This document shows, one piece after another, positions 37,512-46,261 of a stretch of DNA of 64,000 nucleotides (positions within the stretch are counted from its first letter, which is position 1; each line of letters starts with the position of its first letter). Under the pieces are notes generated by a model that was not told the DNA's origin, did not search any database, and was given only the letters and a program-made list of their open reading frames with translations. The translations under genes and the position numbers were made by a program. The stretch is from Methylobacterium cerastii. Lineage in GTDB: Bacteria; Pseudomonadota; Alphaproteobacteria; Rhizobiales; Beijerinckiaceae. The stretch covers positions 181,332 through 245,331 of the forward strand of contig NZ_BPQG01000004.1 in NCBI RefSeq assembly GCF_022179125.1, given 5' to 3'.

Positions 37512-37975
37512 AGCGTGGCACGGTGGGGATGGTCGAGGCGCTGTTTTCCGGCTCCGTCCGGCGCCAGGCCGGCGGGCGGCTGACGATCGCCACGCCGGGG
37601 CCGGGCTTCACCGAGTTCACCGACGCGGTCGCCGCCTTCGTGCGCGACAGCGACGTCTCGGACGGCATCGTCACGGTGTTCTGCCGGCATACCTCGGCCT
37701 CGCTGACGATCCAGGAGAACGCCGACCCGGACGTGCAGGCCGACCTGATGACCGCGCTGGACGGCTTCGCCCCGCGCCACGCGGCCTACGTCCACGGCGC
37801 CGAAGGACCGGACGACATGCCCGCCCACATCCGCACGATGGTCACCGACGCCACCCTGTCGATCCCGGTGGTGGACGGCCGCCTTGCGCTCGGCACCTGG
37901 CAGGGCGTGTACCTGATCGAGCACCGCGACCGGGCGCACCGGCGGGAGATCGTCTTGGTGGTGGTGGGGACGTGA
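37508..37975 (+). CDS. YjbQ/UPF0047 family protein
   Basis: A 155-residue protein of the YjbQ family, reported in E. coli to have weak thiamine-phosphate synthase activity; its real role is unsettled. The signature HTSASLTIQENADPDVQADL is at ~60-80, along with HIRTMVTDATLSIPVVDGRLALG and the C-terminal GTWQGVYLIEHRDRAHRR. The ATG overlaps the ligase stop as ATGA, so it is the third gene of the operon. ATG 37529 is a possible alternative. Confidence 0.9.
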   Translation: MKRGTVGMVEALFSGSVRRQAGGRLTIATPGPGFTEFTDAVAAFVRDSDVSDGIVTVFCRHTSASLTIQENADPDVQADLMTALDGFAPRHAAYVHGAEGPDDMPAHIRTMVTDATLSIPVVDGRLALGTWQGVYLIEHRDRAHRREIVLVVVGT

Positions 37976-38008
37976 GGCGGACGCGCTGATCCCGCGATCA
38001 CACCCGCC

Positions 38009-38044
38009 CCGTCATTCCGGGCTCTGCTTCGCAGCCCCGGATTG
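38009..38044. repeat. Half copy of family B repeat
   Basis: CCGTCATTCCGGGCTCTGCT and AGCCCCGGATTG match one arm of the family B palindromes at 10444 and 61694. The second arm is missing. Confidence 0.7.
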
Positions 38045-38076
38045 ACCGAGGTTGGAGGGACGCCGTCTTGTCCGCT

Positions 38077-39207
38077 TCACGCGTACACCACCCCCCGCAT
38101 CAGCGGCCGGGCCGTGCGGAAGAACGAACCGCGCGTCGTGCGGAACCCGTCCCCATCCTGGACCACGTCGGCGTCGGCGGTGAGGACGCCTGAGGGCATG
38201 CCGACGCGCAGGGTGTCGGCGGTTTCACGGGCGACCTCGGCGACGACGCTGCCGGGGAGGCGGGCGGCGACCGCGAGGCACAGGGTGGCGGTGAGTGGCA
38301 GCGCCTGATGCGGCACGCCGTTCGAGATCACCCGGGCGGTGAGGTCGACCGCGGCGGCGGTCACGCGCTCGCCCGAGAGGGTGCCCGCGTCCTGCGGCGG
38401 CGCCACCAGGCCGACGAAGGGGACATGGACGATGGTGGCCGCGTGCGCGTCGTCGCGGGCGATGCCCATCGCCACCGAGGCCGCGCGGCGGATGCGGCCG
38501 AGACGGTCGAGCAGGCCGGGTACGGCCTCGATCGCCGCCGGCAGCTCGGTCCCCGTCAGCCCGAGGGCGGTGGCCTTCACGAAGACGCAGGCGTTGGCGG
38601 CGTCCACCATCGAGACGTCGAAGTGCCCGAGCCCCGCCACCGCGAGGCGCTCGCGCACCGTGCCGATGGGGAGCAGCCGGCCGGTGGTGGCGCCGCCGGG
38701 ATTGACGAAGTCGAGGCGGATCGGCGCGGCCGTCCCCGCGACGCCGGGAATGGCGAGGTCGCCGCGGTAGACCGCGCGTCCGCCCGCCACCGCGAAGGCG
38801 GCGTGGACGACCTTCTTCGTGTTGGTGTTGAAGATCCGGATCGTCACAGGCCCGTCGGGCGCCGAGACCAGCCCCTCGTCGATCGCGAAGGGGCCGACCG
38901 CCGAGAGCATGTTGCCGCAATTGCCCGACAGGTCGATCCGCGCCTCGCGCACCACCACCTGGACGAAGGTGTAATCCACGTCGGCGTCGTCGCGGCGCGA
39001 GCGCGCGACGACGCAGATCTTCGAGACCGACGACACGCCCCCGCCCATGCCGTCGAGCTGGCGCCCGAACGGATCGGGGCTGCCCATCGCCGACAGGAAC
39101 AGCGGTTCCCAGGCCGCGACGTCGGCCGGCACGTCGCGCCGGTGCAGCATCAGCGCCTTGCTGGTGCCGCCGCGCATGAACACGGCCGGGATCGCGGTGA
39201 AGCTCAT
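38077..39207 (-). CDS. PrpF-like / 4-oxalomesaconate tautomerase family isomerase
   Basis: A 376-residue protein of the PrpF fold (diaminopimelate-epimerase-like). Family blocks are IPAVFMRGGTSKALMLHRRD at the N-terminus, GGGVSSVSKICVV, RIDLSGNCGNMLSAVGPFAI and GATTGRLLPIG. PrpF isomerises aconitate in the 2-methylcitrate cycle and GalD converts oxalomesaconate tautomers; no prp or gal genes are near, so the substrate remains open. Conserved Lys and Cys positions (TSK and NCGN) are intact. Confidence 0.88.
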   Translation of the reverse strand: MSFTAIPAVFMRGGTSKALMLHRRDVPADVAAWEPLFLSAMGSPDPFGRQLDGMGGGVSSVSKICVVARSRRDDADVDYTFVQVVVREARIDLSGNCGNMLSAVGPFAIDEGLVSAPDGPVTIRIFNTNTKKVVHAAFAVAGGRAVYRGDLAIPGVAGTAAPIRLDFVNPGGATTGRLLPIGTVRERLAVAGLGHFDVSMVDAANACVFVKATALGLTGTELPAAIEAVPGLLDRLGRIRRAASVAMGIARDDAHAATIVHVPFVGLVAPPQDAGTLSGERVTAAAVDLTARVISNGVPHQALPLTATLCLAVAARLPGSVVAEVARETADTLRVGMPSGVLTADADVVQDGDGFRTTRGSFFRTARPLMRGVVYA

Positions 39208-39296
39208 GAGGCGGGCCTTCGTAGAGGGACGGACATCGGACGTGGCCTGCCGGCGGCGGCGGCATCATCCCGCCAAGGCCGGCGCAGGGCATCCGT

Positions 39297-39601
39297 TCAG
39301 GCTCCGAACAGGTCCGCATGGGTGCCGGCGCGGACGAAGACGACGAGGCCGGAGCCGCGTTCGTCGTCGATCGTGTAGGCGAGCAGGAAGTCGCCGCCGA
39401 CGTGGCATTCGCGATGTCCCGCCCAATTCCCCTTCAACGGATGATCGAGCCACTCGGGGCCTGGGGGCCGTCGTTGGCGATCAGCAGCAGCATGACCTGT
39501 TTCAGACGAGACATGTCGTACCGGCCGGAGCGGGACAGGCGTTCCCAATCCTTGCGGAAGGTCTTCGTGTAGTCCGACGCCCGCGGCGGGGCGGCGCGCT
39601 T
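39297..39601 (-). pseudogene. Broken YafQ-type toxin gene
   Basis: The C-terminal half reads WLDHPLKGNWAGHRECHVGG and VVFVRAGTHADLFG, the hallmark of YafQ-family RelE-like mRNA interferases, with the histidines kept. The N-terminal half (RASDYTKTFRKDWERL, GRYDMSRLKQVMLLLI) is in a different frame; one base is missing near the G runs at 39456-39467. In addition the original first codons are cut off by the repeat at 39602-39705: TTG at 39726-39724 and six more codons lie on its far side. Removing one TA-flanked copy of the repeat restores TTG AAG ACG through to the toxin frame. The toxin is thus doubly inactivated. A sequencing error could explain the frameshift but not the insertion. Confidence 0.85.
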
Positions 39602-39705
39602 AGAGCATTTTCCGTGATCTCTGGATCACGGAAAATGCTCTAACCTGCTGTGTGGTCGCATTTTCTTCACGCGAGCCGGCATCCACCTCGCTTGAAAAAT
39701 GCTCT
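39602..39705 (+). repeat. 104 bp interspersed repeat, family C copy 2, inserted in a toxin-antitoxin locus
   Basis: The ends are inverted (GAGCATTTTCC and AAAAATGCTC), and TA dinucleotides flank the unit at 39601-39602 and 39705-39706, as for a TA-targeting element. An inner palindrome AGAGCATTTTCCGTGATC / GATCACGGAAAATGCTCT lies at its left end. It has no coding capacity, so it resembles a non-autonomous miniature element. It supplies the present TAG stop of the antitoxin gene. Confidence 0.88.
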
Positions 39706-39985
39706 AGCGGATGCCGGCGTCTTCAAGGTCGGCGATCAACGCGTCGGCGTTCGTGAAGCGGCTCCGGTGCCGGCGGGCGATGGTCTCGGCTTCCTCCATC
39801 GCAGCCCGGGTCTCGGCGTTCGGAACCCCGAGTTCGAAGGGAAGCGCTCGATCCGTGGCGACGCGGTGCAGGACCAGGCGCACCGCATCCGACATGGACA
39901 GGCCGAGGGCATCGAGCGCGACCACGGCGCCGGCCTCGGTCTCGTCATCGACGCGGATGTGCAGGACGGATGTGGGAGCGGTCAT
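39704..39985 (-). CDS. RelB/DinJ-family antitoxin
   Basis: A 93-residue protein with an N-terminal ribbon-helix-helix-like domain (VLHIRVDDETEAGAVVALDA, LGLSMSDAVRLVLHRVA) as in RelB/DinJ, followed by a toxin-neutralising helix. Such antitoxins bind their YafQ/RelE partner and repress the operon. The stop TAG is created where the family C repeat begins; without the repeat the stop would be TAA at the same codon. Its toxin partner is broken, so the antitoxin may be orphaned or act on other toxins. Confidence 0.9.
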   Translation of the reverse strand: MTAPTSVLHIRVDDETEAGAVVALDALGLSMSDAVRLVLHRVATDRALPFELGVPNAETRAAMEEAETIARRHRSRFTNADALIADLEDAGIR

Positions 39986-40057
39986 GCCAAAGCCTCTCGC
40001 TCCTGAGAATGGCGATCGCCACCCCGGCCGTCAACGCGCCGCGTCCTCGCGGCCGCC

Positions 40058-41593
40058 TTACAAGAACTTCAGCGGGTCGGTCTCGGGCGGGGGCGGGGCG
40101 ACGTCGGCGCGGTTCCACCAGCCGCCGCCGAGCGCCTGGAACAGGGCCGCGGTGTCGGCGTACTGCGTCGCCCGCGCGCCGGCCGATGTGACGAGCGCCG
40201 AGAGGTAGCCCTGCTGGGCGATCAACACCTGCGTCGAGTTCACGGCGCCGGCCGAGAACTGCTTGCGGATCAGGCCGAGGCTCTGGCCCGTCGCATTCTC
40301 CGCGGCCGAGGCGGCGGCGACCGCGGCGGCGTCCGATTGCAGGGCGCGCAGCGCGTCGGCCACGTTCTGGAACGCGGCGATCACCACGGCGCGGTACTGC
40401 GCCTGCGCCTGGGTCAGGGTCTCCTCGGAGGCGCGCTGGCGGCGGTAGAGCGTGCCGGCGTCGAAGATCGGCGCGGTGGCTTGCCCGAGGATGGTGAAGA
40501 ACCCGGCGCCCGGGTTGGTGATCTGCGCCAACCGCACGGCGCTCGAACCGCCCGCGGCGGTGATCGAGAATTGCGGCAGCCTGTTCGCCACCGCGACGCC
40601 GACGCCGGCCGAGGCCTGCTGCACCAGGGCCTCGGCCGCCTTCACGTCCGGCCGCTGCTGCACCAGGCGCGAGGGCAGGCTGACGGGGACCTTCGTCGGC
40701 AGCCGCAGGGCCGAGAGGGTGAAGGTCTCAGCCACCTCCTCGCTCGGCAGGCGTCCGGCGAGCGCGGTCAGGAGGTTGCGCTGCTGCGCCAGCTGCTTCT
40801 CCAGCGGCGGCAGCAGCTGCTGCGACAGCGACAGGGCCGCCTGCTGCTGGATCACGTCGGCGCCGGCGATCTGCCCGAGCGAGAGCTGCTTGTTGTAGAG
40901 GGTCAGCACCTCGGTCTGGGCCTGGATCACCCGCTTCGTCGCGTCGATCTGGGCGCGGAGGCTGGCCTCCTGGATCGCGGCGGCGACGACGTTGGCGGTG
41001 AGGCTGAGGTAGGCGGCCTCGAGCTGGAAGCGCTGGTTCTCGGCCGTCGCCTCCAGCCCCTCGATCGTGCGGCGGTTGAGGCCGAACACGTCGGGGTTGA
41101 ACGCCACCGTCACCTGCGGCGTGTAGAGGCTGTAGAGGTAGTTGTTCTGGTTCTGCAGCGGCGATTGCAGGTCGAGCCCCGGCGCCCGCGCGCCCAGCGC
41201 CTGCGGGTTGGCCGAGAGCGAGGGATACAGCGTGCCCTTCTGCGCGAGCACGTTCTGCTGCGCGATGCGCAGGCTCGCCTGGGCCGCCTCCAGGTTCGGG
41301 TTGTTGGCCAGCGCCTCCTCGACCAGGCGGTTCAGCGCCTTGGAGCGGAACAGCGTCCACCACTGGCCGGGGATGTCGGCGCCCGAGACGAAGCTCTGGT
41401 CGGCCGAGCCGCCCTGGCGCGTGGCGACCTTGTCGGCCGCGCTCGGGTTCGCCAGGGGCTCCTTCGTGTAGCGGGCGACCGGCGGATCCTCGGGCGCGAT
41501 GTAGTTCGGGCCGACCGCGCAGGCGGACAGGCTCAGGCTCGCGGCAAGCGCCGCCGCCCGTGCGGATCGCCGGTACAGGGCCGTCTCGATCAT
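40058..41593 (-). CDS. RND-system outer membrane lipoprotein (OprM/NodT family)
   Basis: A 511-residue TolC-like channel. The signal peptide ends with a lipobox (SLSLSAC, C25 acylated) followed by AVGPNYIAPE, the usual start of the NodT/OprM group. Two repeated helical-hairpin units (Ala/Gln/Leu-rich ~75-280 and ~290-490) form the periplasmic tunnel. It completes the three-part efflux machine with the RND pump and adaptor upstream. ATG 41593 gives a normal lipoprotein signal; ATG 41746, overlapping the pump stop, would add 51 Pro/Arg-rich residues ahead of it and is less likely to be exported correctly. Confidence 0.92.
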   Translation of the reverse strand: MIETALYRRSARAAALAASLSLSACAVGPNYIAPEDPPVARYTKEPLANPSAADKVATRQGGSADQSFVSGADIPGQWWTLFRSKALNRLVEEALANNPNLEAAQASLRIAQQNVLAQKGTLYPSLSANPQALGARAPGLDLQSPLQNQNNYLYSLYTPQVTVAFNPDVFGLNRRTIEGLEATAENQRFQLEAAYLSLTANVVAAAIQEASLRAQIDATKRVIQAQTEVLTLYNKQLSLGQIAGADVIQQQAALSLSQQLLPPLEKQLAQQRNLLTALAGRLPSEEVAETFTLSALRLPTKVPVSLPSRLVQQRPDVKAAEALVQQASAGVGVAVANRLPQFSITAAGGSSAVRLAQITNPGAGFFTILGQATAPIFDAGTLYRRQRASEETLTQAQAQYRAVVIAAFQNVADALRALQSDAAAVAAASAAENATGQSLGLIRKQFSAGAVNSTQVLIAQQGYLSALVTSAGARATQYADTAALFQALGGGWWNRADVAPPPPETDPLKFL

Positions 41594-41745
41594 CGCGCCC
41601 CAGCGAGTGCCGGCCCGCGCGGTCGCGCGAACCCCCGCCCGGTAGAGCGCCGCGGGAGGGCGTCGAGTCAATGCGGCGTTGGCCGTGACGGGCGGGGAGG
41701 GCGGGGGTTGTGGTGCCCGCGCCACGGGTTTCGAAGCCGACGCCA

Positions 41746-44700
41746 TCACGCCGCCGCCCGGTGCAGGACGGGCGTCGCCAGCGGGTTCGGCTGGCGGCGG
41801 GAGAACAGCGAGATCAGCACCGGCACCACCACGAGGATCAGGTTGGGCGCGAGCAGGATGCCGCCGACGACGACGAGGGCGAGCGGCTTCTGCACCTGTG
41901 AGCCGATGCCGGTGGAGACCGCCGCCGGCAGGAGGCCGACGCAGGCGGCGACGCAGGTCATCATCACCGGCCGCATCCGCACGATCGAGGCGTGCCAGAC
42001 AGCCTCCTTGCGCGGCCATCCCTCTTCCATCAGCTGGTTGTAGTAGGCGAGCAGGATCACGCCCTCCATCGTCGAGATGCCGAACAGCGCGATGAAGCCG
42101 ATCGCCGCCGAGATCGAGAACGGGGTGCCGGTGAGCGCCAGCGCGAAGATGCCGCCGATCATCGCCATCGGGATCACCGACAGGCCGAGCAGCATGTCGG
42201 CGACCGAGTTGAAGTTGATGAACAGCAGCAGCGCGATCAGCACCAGGGTGATCGGCACCACCAGGCTGAGGCGCGTCACCGCGTCCTGCAGGTTGGTGAA
42301 CTGGCCGACCCATTCGAGGTGATAGCCGGCCGGCAGCGTCACCTCGTCGGCGACGCGCCGTTGCGCCTCCAGCACGGTGCCGCCGAGGTCGCGCCCGCGC
42401 ACCGAGAACTTCACCGGGATGTAGCGCTCCTGGTCCTCGCGGTAGATGAACGACGCGCCCGAGACGAGGTCGACGTCGGCGATCTCGGAGAGCGGCACCT
42501 GCACCACGCCGCCGTTCGGGTTGGCGGCGCCGATGGTGATGTTGCGGATGGTGGCCAGCGACGAGCGGTATTCCTTCGCCAGCCGCACGCGCATCGGGAA
42601 GTGCCGGTCGGAGCCGTACTCGTAGAGGTCGCCCGCGGTCTGTCCGCCGATGGCGGCGGCGATGGTGGTGTTCACGTCGCCGATCGAGAGGCCGTAGCGG
42701 GCGGCCTTGTGGCGGTCGACGTCGATCCGCACCGTGGGCTGGCCCAGCGAGGCAAAGACCGAGAGGTCGGTGACGCCGGGGACGGTGGCGAGCACCGCCT
42801 TCACGTCGTTGGCCGCCTTGGTGATCGCGGCTAGATCCGTGCCGTAGACCTTGACCGAGTTCTCGCCCTTCACCCCCGAGGCCGCCTCCTGGACGTTGTC
42901 CTCGATGTACTGGGAGAAGTTGAACTCGATGCCGGGGAACTCCGCGTCGAGGCGCTTCGACAGCCCGGCGATGAGCTGTTCCTTGTCGAGCCCCTTGCGC
43001 CACTGGTCGATCGGCTTCAGCGGCGCCAGGATCTCGACGTTGAAGAAGCCGGTGGCGTCGGTGCCGTCGCTCGGCCGGCCCTGGTGCGAGATCACGGTGA
43101 CGACCTCGGGCACCTCGGTGAAGATCTTGCGCAGGCGCTCGACGTAGGCGTTGCCGGCCTCCAGCGAGATCGAGGCCGGCATCGTGCCGCGCACGTAGAG
43201 GTTGCCCTCCTCGAGCTTGGGCAGGAACTCGAGGCCGAGGTTCCGCGCGACGAGCCCCGACACCAGCAGGATCGCCACCGTCACCGCGATCGAGAGGATG
43301 CGGTTGCGCAGGCCGAAGCCGAGGATGATCTCGTGGCCGAAGCGCAGCACCTTCACGATCAGGGTGTCGCGCTCCTCCACGTGCTTCGGCAGGATCACCG
43401 CCGAGAGCGCGGGCGAGACCGTGAAGGTCGCGAGCAGGCCGCCGACCAGCGCGTAGGCGTAGGTCTTGGCCATCGGCCCGAAGATGTGGCCCTCGACGCC
43501 CGACATCGTGAACAGCGGCAGGAAGCCGACGATGATGATCGTCGCCGAAAAGAAGATCGCCCGGTTCACCTCGGAGCCGGCGATGGCGATGGTGCCGAGC
43601 CGTCCGGTGAGGCCGCCCGGCGCCGGCTGCCCCTCCGAGTGGTGCGGCTCGGCCAGGTGCCGGAACACGTTCTCGACCATGATGACGGTGGCGTCGACGA
43701 TCAGCCCGAAATCGATCGCGCCGAGCGACAGGAGGTTCGCGGAATCGCCGCGCACCACCAGGATCAGGATGGCGAAGCCGAGGGCGAAGGGGATGGTCGC
43801 CGCCACGATGATCGCGCTTCGAAGCGAGCCGAGGAACAGCCACTGCACCACGAAGACCAGAACCACGCCGAAGACGAGGTTGTGCATCACCGTGTGCGTG
43901 GTGGTGTGGATCAGCCCCGACCGGTCGTAGATCCGCTCGATCTTCACCTCGGGCGGCAGGATCGTCGAGGCGTTGATCTTCTCGATCTCGGCTTCCACGC
44001 GCTTGAGCGTCGGCAGGCTCTGGCCGCCGCGGCTCATCAGGACGATGCCCTCGACGATGTCGTTCGAGCCGTCGTGACCGACGATGCCCAGCCGCGGCGC
44101 GTTCGAGACGCGCACGTCCGCCACGTCCCGCACCAGCACCGGCGTGCCGGCGACCTGGGTCAGCATCGTATCCTTGATGTCGTCCATGTCGCGGATCAGG
44201 CCGACGCCGCGGACCACGGCCGACTGCTCGCCGACGTTCAGCGTCTGGCCGCCGACGTTGATCGAGGAGTTGTTGAGGGCCGAGACGAGCTGCACCAGGG
44301 TCATGCCCTGGGCCTGGAGGCGGTTGAGGTCGACCGCGATCTCGTATTCCTTGGCCTTGCCGCCGAAGGCGGTCACGTCGACGACGCCCGGAATCGCCTT
44401 GAAGCGGCGCTGCAGCACCCAATCCTGCAGGGTCTTCATCTCGGCCGACGAGAAGCCCTTCGGCCCGACGAGCTTGTAGCGCATGATCTCGCCCACCGGG
44501 CTCGTCGGCGAGATCTGCGGCGTCGCGCCGTTCGGCAGGGGCGGCGCCTGCGACAGGCGGTTGAGCACCCGCTGCAAGGCCTCCTCGTAGGTGAACTCGT
44601 AGTTGAACTGCACCTTCACGTCGGACAGGCCGAACAGCGAGATCGTGCGCACCACCTGCGCGTTCGGGATGCCGGCGAGCGCCACCTCCAGCGGGATCGT

Positions 44701-44892
44701 GATGTAGCGCTCGATCTCGTCGGCCGACTGGCCGGGATTCTGGGTGATCACGTCGACGAGCGGCGGGACCGGATCGGGATAGGCCTCGATGTTGAGCTGG
44801 GTGTAGGCGGCGTAGCCGAGCGCCAGCATCACCAGGAAGCCGAGGCACACCAGCACGCGCTGGCGCAGAGAGAAGACGATCAGGCTGTTCAT
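41746..44892 (-). CDS. Heavy-metal-type RND efflux pump (CzcA/CusA-like)
   Basis: A 1048-residue inner-membrane antiporter with the 12-helix RND layout and two periplasmic loops. The opening (RQRVLVCLGFLVMLALGYAA, AYPDPVPPLVDVITQNPG) and the fourth-helix region DFGLIVDATVIMVENVFRHL resemble the HME-RND subfamily that exports metal ions. In classical CzcA the equivalent is DFGxxVDGAVVxxEN; the D residues are kept. Final helices include FGISTMEGVILLAYYNQ. It starts 31 bp after the adaptor gene. Cation specificity (Co/Zn/Cd versus Cu/Ag) cannot be set from this. Confidence 0.92.
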   Translation of the reverse strand: MNSLIVFSLRQRVLVCLGFLVMLALGYAAYTQLNIEAYPDPVPPLVDVITQNPGQSADEIERYITIPLEVALAGIPNAQVVRTISLFGLSDVKVQFNYEFTYEEALQRVLNRLSQAPPLPNGATPQISPTSPVGEIMRYKLVGPKGFSSAEMKTLQDWVLQRRFKAIPGVVDVTAFGGKAKEYEIAVDLNRLQAQGMTLVQLVSALNNSSINVGGQTLNVGEQSAVVRGVGLIRDMDDIKDTMLTQVAGTPVLVRDVADVRVSNAPRLGIVGHDGSNDIVEGIVLMSRGGQSLPTLKRVEAEIEKINASTILPPEVKIERIYDRSGLIHTTTHTVMHNLVFGVVLVFVVQWLFLGSLRSAIIVAATIPFALGFAILILVVRGDSANLLSLGAIDFGLIVDATVIMVENVFRHLAEPHHSEGQPAPGGLTGRLGTIAIAGSEVNRAIFFSATIIIVGFLPLFTMSGVEGHIFGPMAKTYAYALVGGLLATFTVSPALSAVILPKHVEERDTLIVKVLRFGHEIILGFGLRNRILSIAVTVAILLVSGLVARNLGLEFLPKLEEGNLYVRGTMPASISLEAGNAYVERLRKIFTEVPEVVTVISHQGRPSDGTDATGFFNVEILAPLKPIDQWRKGLDKEQLIAGLSKRLDAEFPGIEFNFSQYIEDNVQEAASGVKGENSVKVYGTDLAAITKAANDVKAVLATVPGVTDLSVFASLGQPTVRIDVDRHKAARYGLSIGDVNTTIAAAIGGQTAGDLYEYGSDRHFPMRVRLAKEYRSSLATIRNITIGAANPNGGVVQVPLSEIADVDLVSGASFIYREDQERYIPVKFSVRGRDLGGTVLEAQRRVADEVTLPAGYHLEWVGQFTNLQDAVTRLSLVVPITLVLIALLLFINFNSVADMLLGLSVIPMAMIGGIFALALTGTPFSISAAIGFIALFGISTMEGVILLAYYNQLMEEGWPRKEAVWHASIVRMRPVMMTCVAACVGLLPAAVSTGIGSQVQKPLALVVVGGILLAPNLILVVVPVLISLFSRRQPNPLATPVLHRAAA

Positions 44893-44923
44893 CGCGTCAT
44901 GCCCCCCGGCCGTTCCCGTCCGG

Positions 44924-46261
44924 TCAGGACGCCTTGTCGCCCGACGCGGCGCGGTCGATGAACAGCGCGCCGCGGGTGACGACCTCCTCGCCGGCGGCGA
45001 GCCCGTCCACCACCTGCGCGTTGTCGCCGTTGATCAGGCCGAGCGTGACGCCGCGCGCCGCGATGGCGCCGTCGGGCCGGGCGACCCAGACGTGGGCGCT
45101 GGCGCCCTCGTAGACGATCGCCGCGAGCGGCACGGCGGGCGAGGGCTGCGGCTTGCCGGTGACGATGGTGAAGGTGGCGAACATCTCCGGCCGCAGCGAC
45201 CGGTCCGGGTTGTCGACCTCGCTGCGCACGGCGAGGCGGCGCGTCGCCGGATCGAGGCTGGAGGCCATGTAGTTCACCCGCGCCTTGAACACGCGGGTGC
45301 CGAAGCCGGCGACCCGCGCCTCGACCTCCTGGCCGATGCGGATCTTCGGGATCTCGCTCTCGCGCACGTTGGCGATGAGCCAGACCGTCGAGAGGTCGCC
45401 GATGACGAAGGCCGGGTCGCTCGACGTGGTGAGGTACTGCCCGATGCCGACCTTGCGCTGAACGATCGTCCCGGCGATCGGCGCCTGGATCTGCGTCTCG
45501 GCGCTCATCGTGCCGTTCTTCTCGAAGGCGGCGATCTCGGCGTCGGTCTTGCCGAGCAGCTTCAGGCGGTTGCGCACTGCGTCCAGCGAGGCCTGCGCCG
45601 TCTTCAGGTCGCTCTGCGCCGCGATCACGTCGTTCTGGGCCGACTGGTAGTCCTTCAGGGCCACCGCCTTGGCCGCGAACAGCTCCTGCTGCCGGCTGGC
45701 GATGGTCTGGTCGAGCTTGAGCAGCGCCTGCTGCTTCTGGATGGTGTTGAGCGCCCCCTGGTAGTCGTTCTGGGCCTGGACCATGTCGGTGGCCTCGATG
45801 ACGAGGAGCACCTCGCCGGCCTTCACGTCGTCGCCGGCGCGCTTAAGCACCTTGGTGACGCGGCCGGAATAGGGCGAGGCCACGGGCACGTTGTCGTCGT
45901 CGTTGAGCGCGATGCGGCCTTCGGCCGAGCCCTCCGGGCGGAACGTCATCGTCGCCACCGGGTGGATCTCGAAGGCGGCGCGCTGCTCCTGCGTCGGCCG
46001 GAAGGTCCGCTCGGCGGAGGTCGCGGGGGCTTCGGCCTCGGCGGTCTCGTCCTGCGCCGCCCCGCCGAACATCCCACGGACGGAGGTCGCCGCGGATTCG
46101 AGCACGCCGCGCACCGGCTGCGGGAACACCGCCACCACGGCGACGGCGGCGATCACCAGCGACAGCACCACCGCGATCGGCAGCAGCCCCTGGCGGCGGG
46201 GACGCTGGGTCCCGCCCGTCGGCGCGTCGGTGTCGGGGTCGAGAGGCGTGCGGGCGTCCAT
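44924..46261 (-). CDS. RND efflux periplasmic adaptor (membrane fusion protein)
   Basis: A 445-residue adaptor with an N-terminal membrane anchor (LLPIAVVLSLVIAAVAVVAVF, ~26-47), a barrel-sandwich start (NVPVASPYSGRVTKVLKRAG), a long coiled hairpin (Gln/Ala/Leu-rich ~170-260) and a beta-barrel domain. It bridges pump and outer-membrane channel and is the first gene of the operon. ATG 46261 begins a short Pro-rich cytosolic lead. CzcB-like proteins often carry metal-binding residues near the N-terminus; none are obvious here. Confidence 0.92.
   Translation of the reverse strand: MDARTPLDPDTDAPTGGTQRPRRQGLLPIAVVLSLVIAAVAVVAVFPQPVRGVLESAATSVRGMFGGAAQDETAEAEAPATSAERTFRPTQEQRAAFEIHPVATMTFRPEGSAEGRIALNDDDNVPVASPYSGRVTKVLKRAGDDVKAGEVLLVIEATDMVQAQNDYQGALNTIQKQQALLKLDQTIASRQQELFAAKAVALKDYQSAQNDVIAAQSDLKTAQASLDAVRNRLKLLGKTDAEIAAFEKNGTMSAETQIQAPIAGTIVQRKVGIGQYLTTSSDPAFVIGDLSTVWLIANVRESEIPKIRIGQEVEARVAGFGTRVFKARVNYMASSLDPATRRLAVRSEVDNPDRSLRPEMFATFTIVTGKPQPSPAVPLAAIVYEGASAHVWVARPDGAIAARGVTLGLINGDNAQVVDGLAAGEEVVTRGALFIDRAASGDKAS

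Noticed and set aside
39265-39453. Alternative Arg-rich open frame overlapping the toxin remnant
   Set aside because: It is a shadow of the YafQ-like frame, with no coherent composition.
41594-41746. Upstream ATG (41746) as the start of the outer-membrane lipoprotein
   Set aside because: It would place 51 Pro/Arg-rich residues before the lipoprotein signal peptide and spoil export, although its ATGA overlap with the pump stop is attractive.
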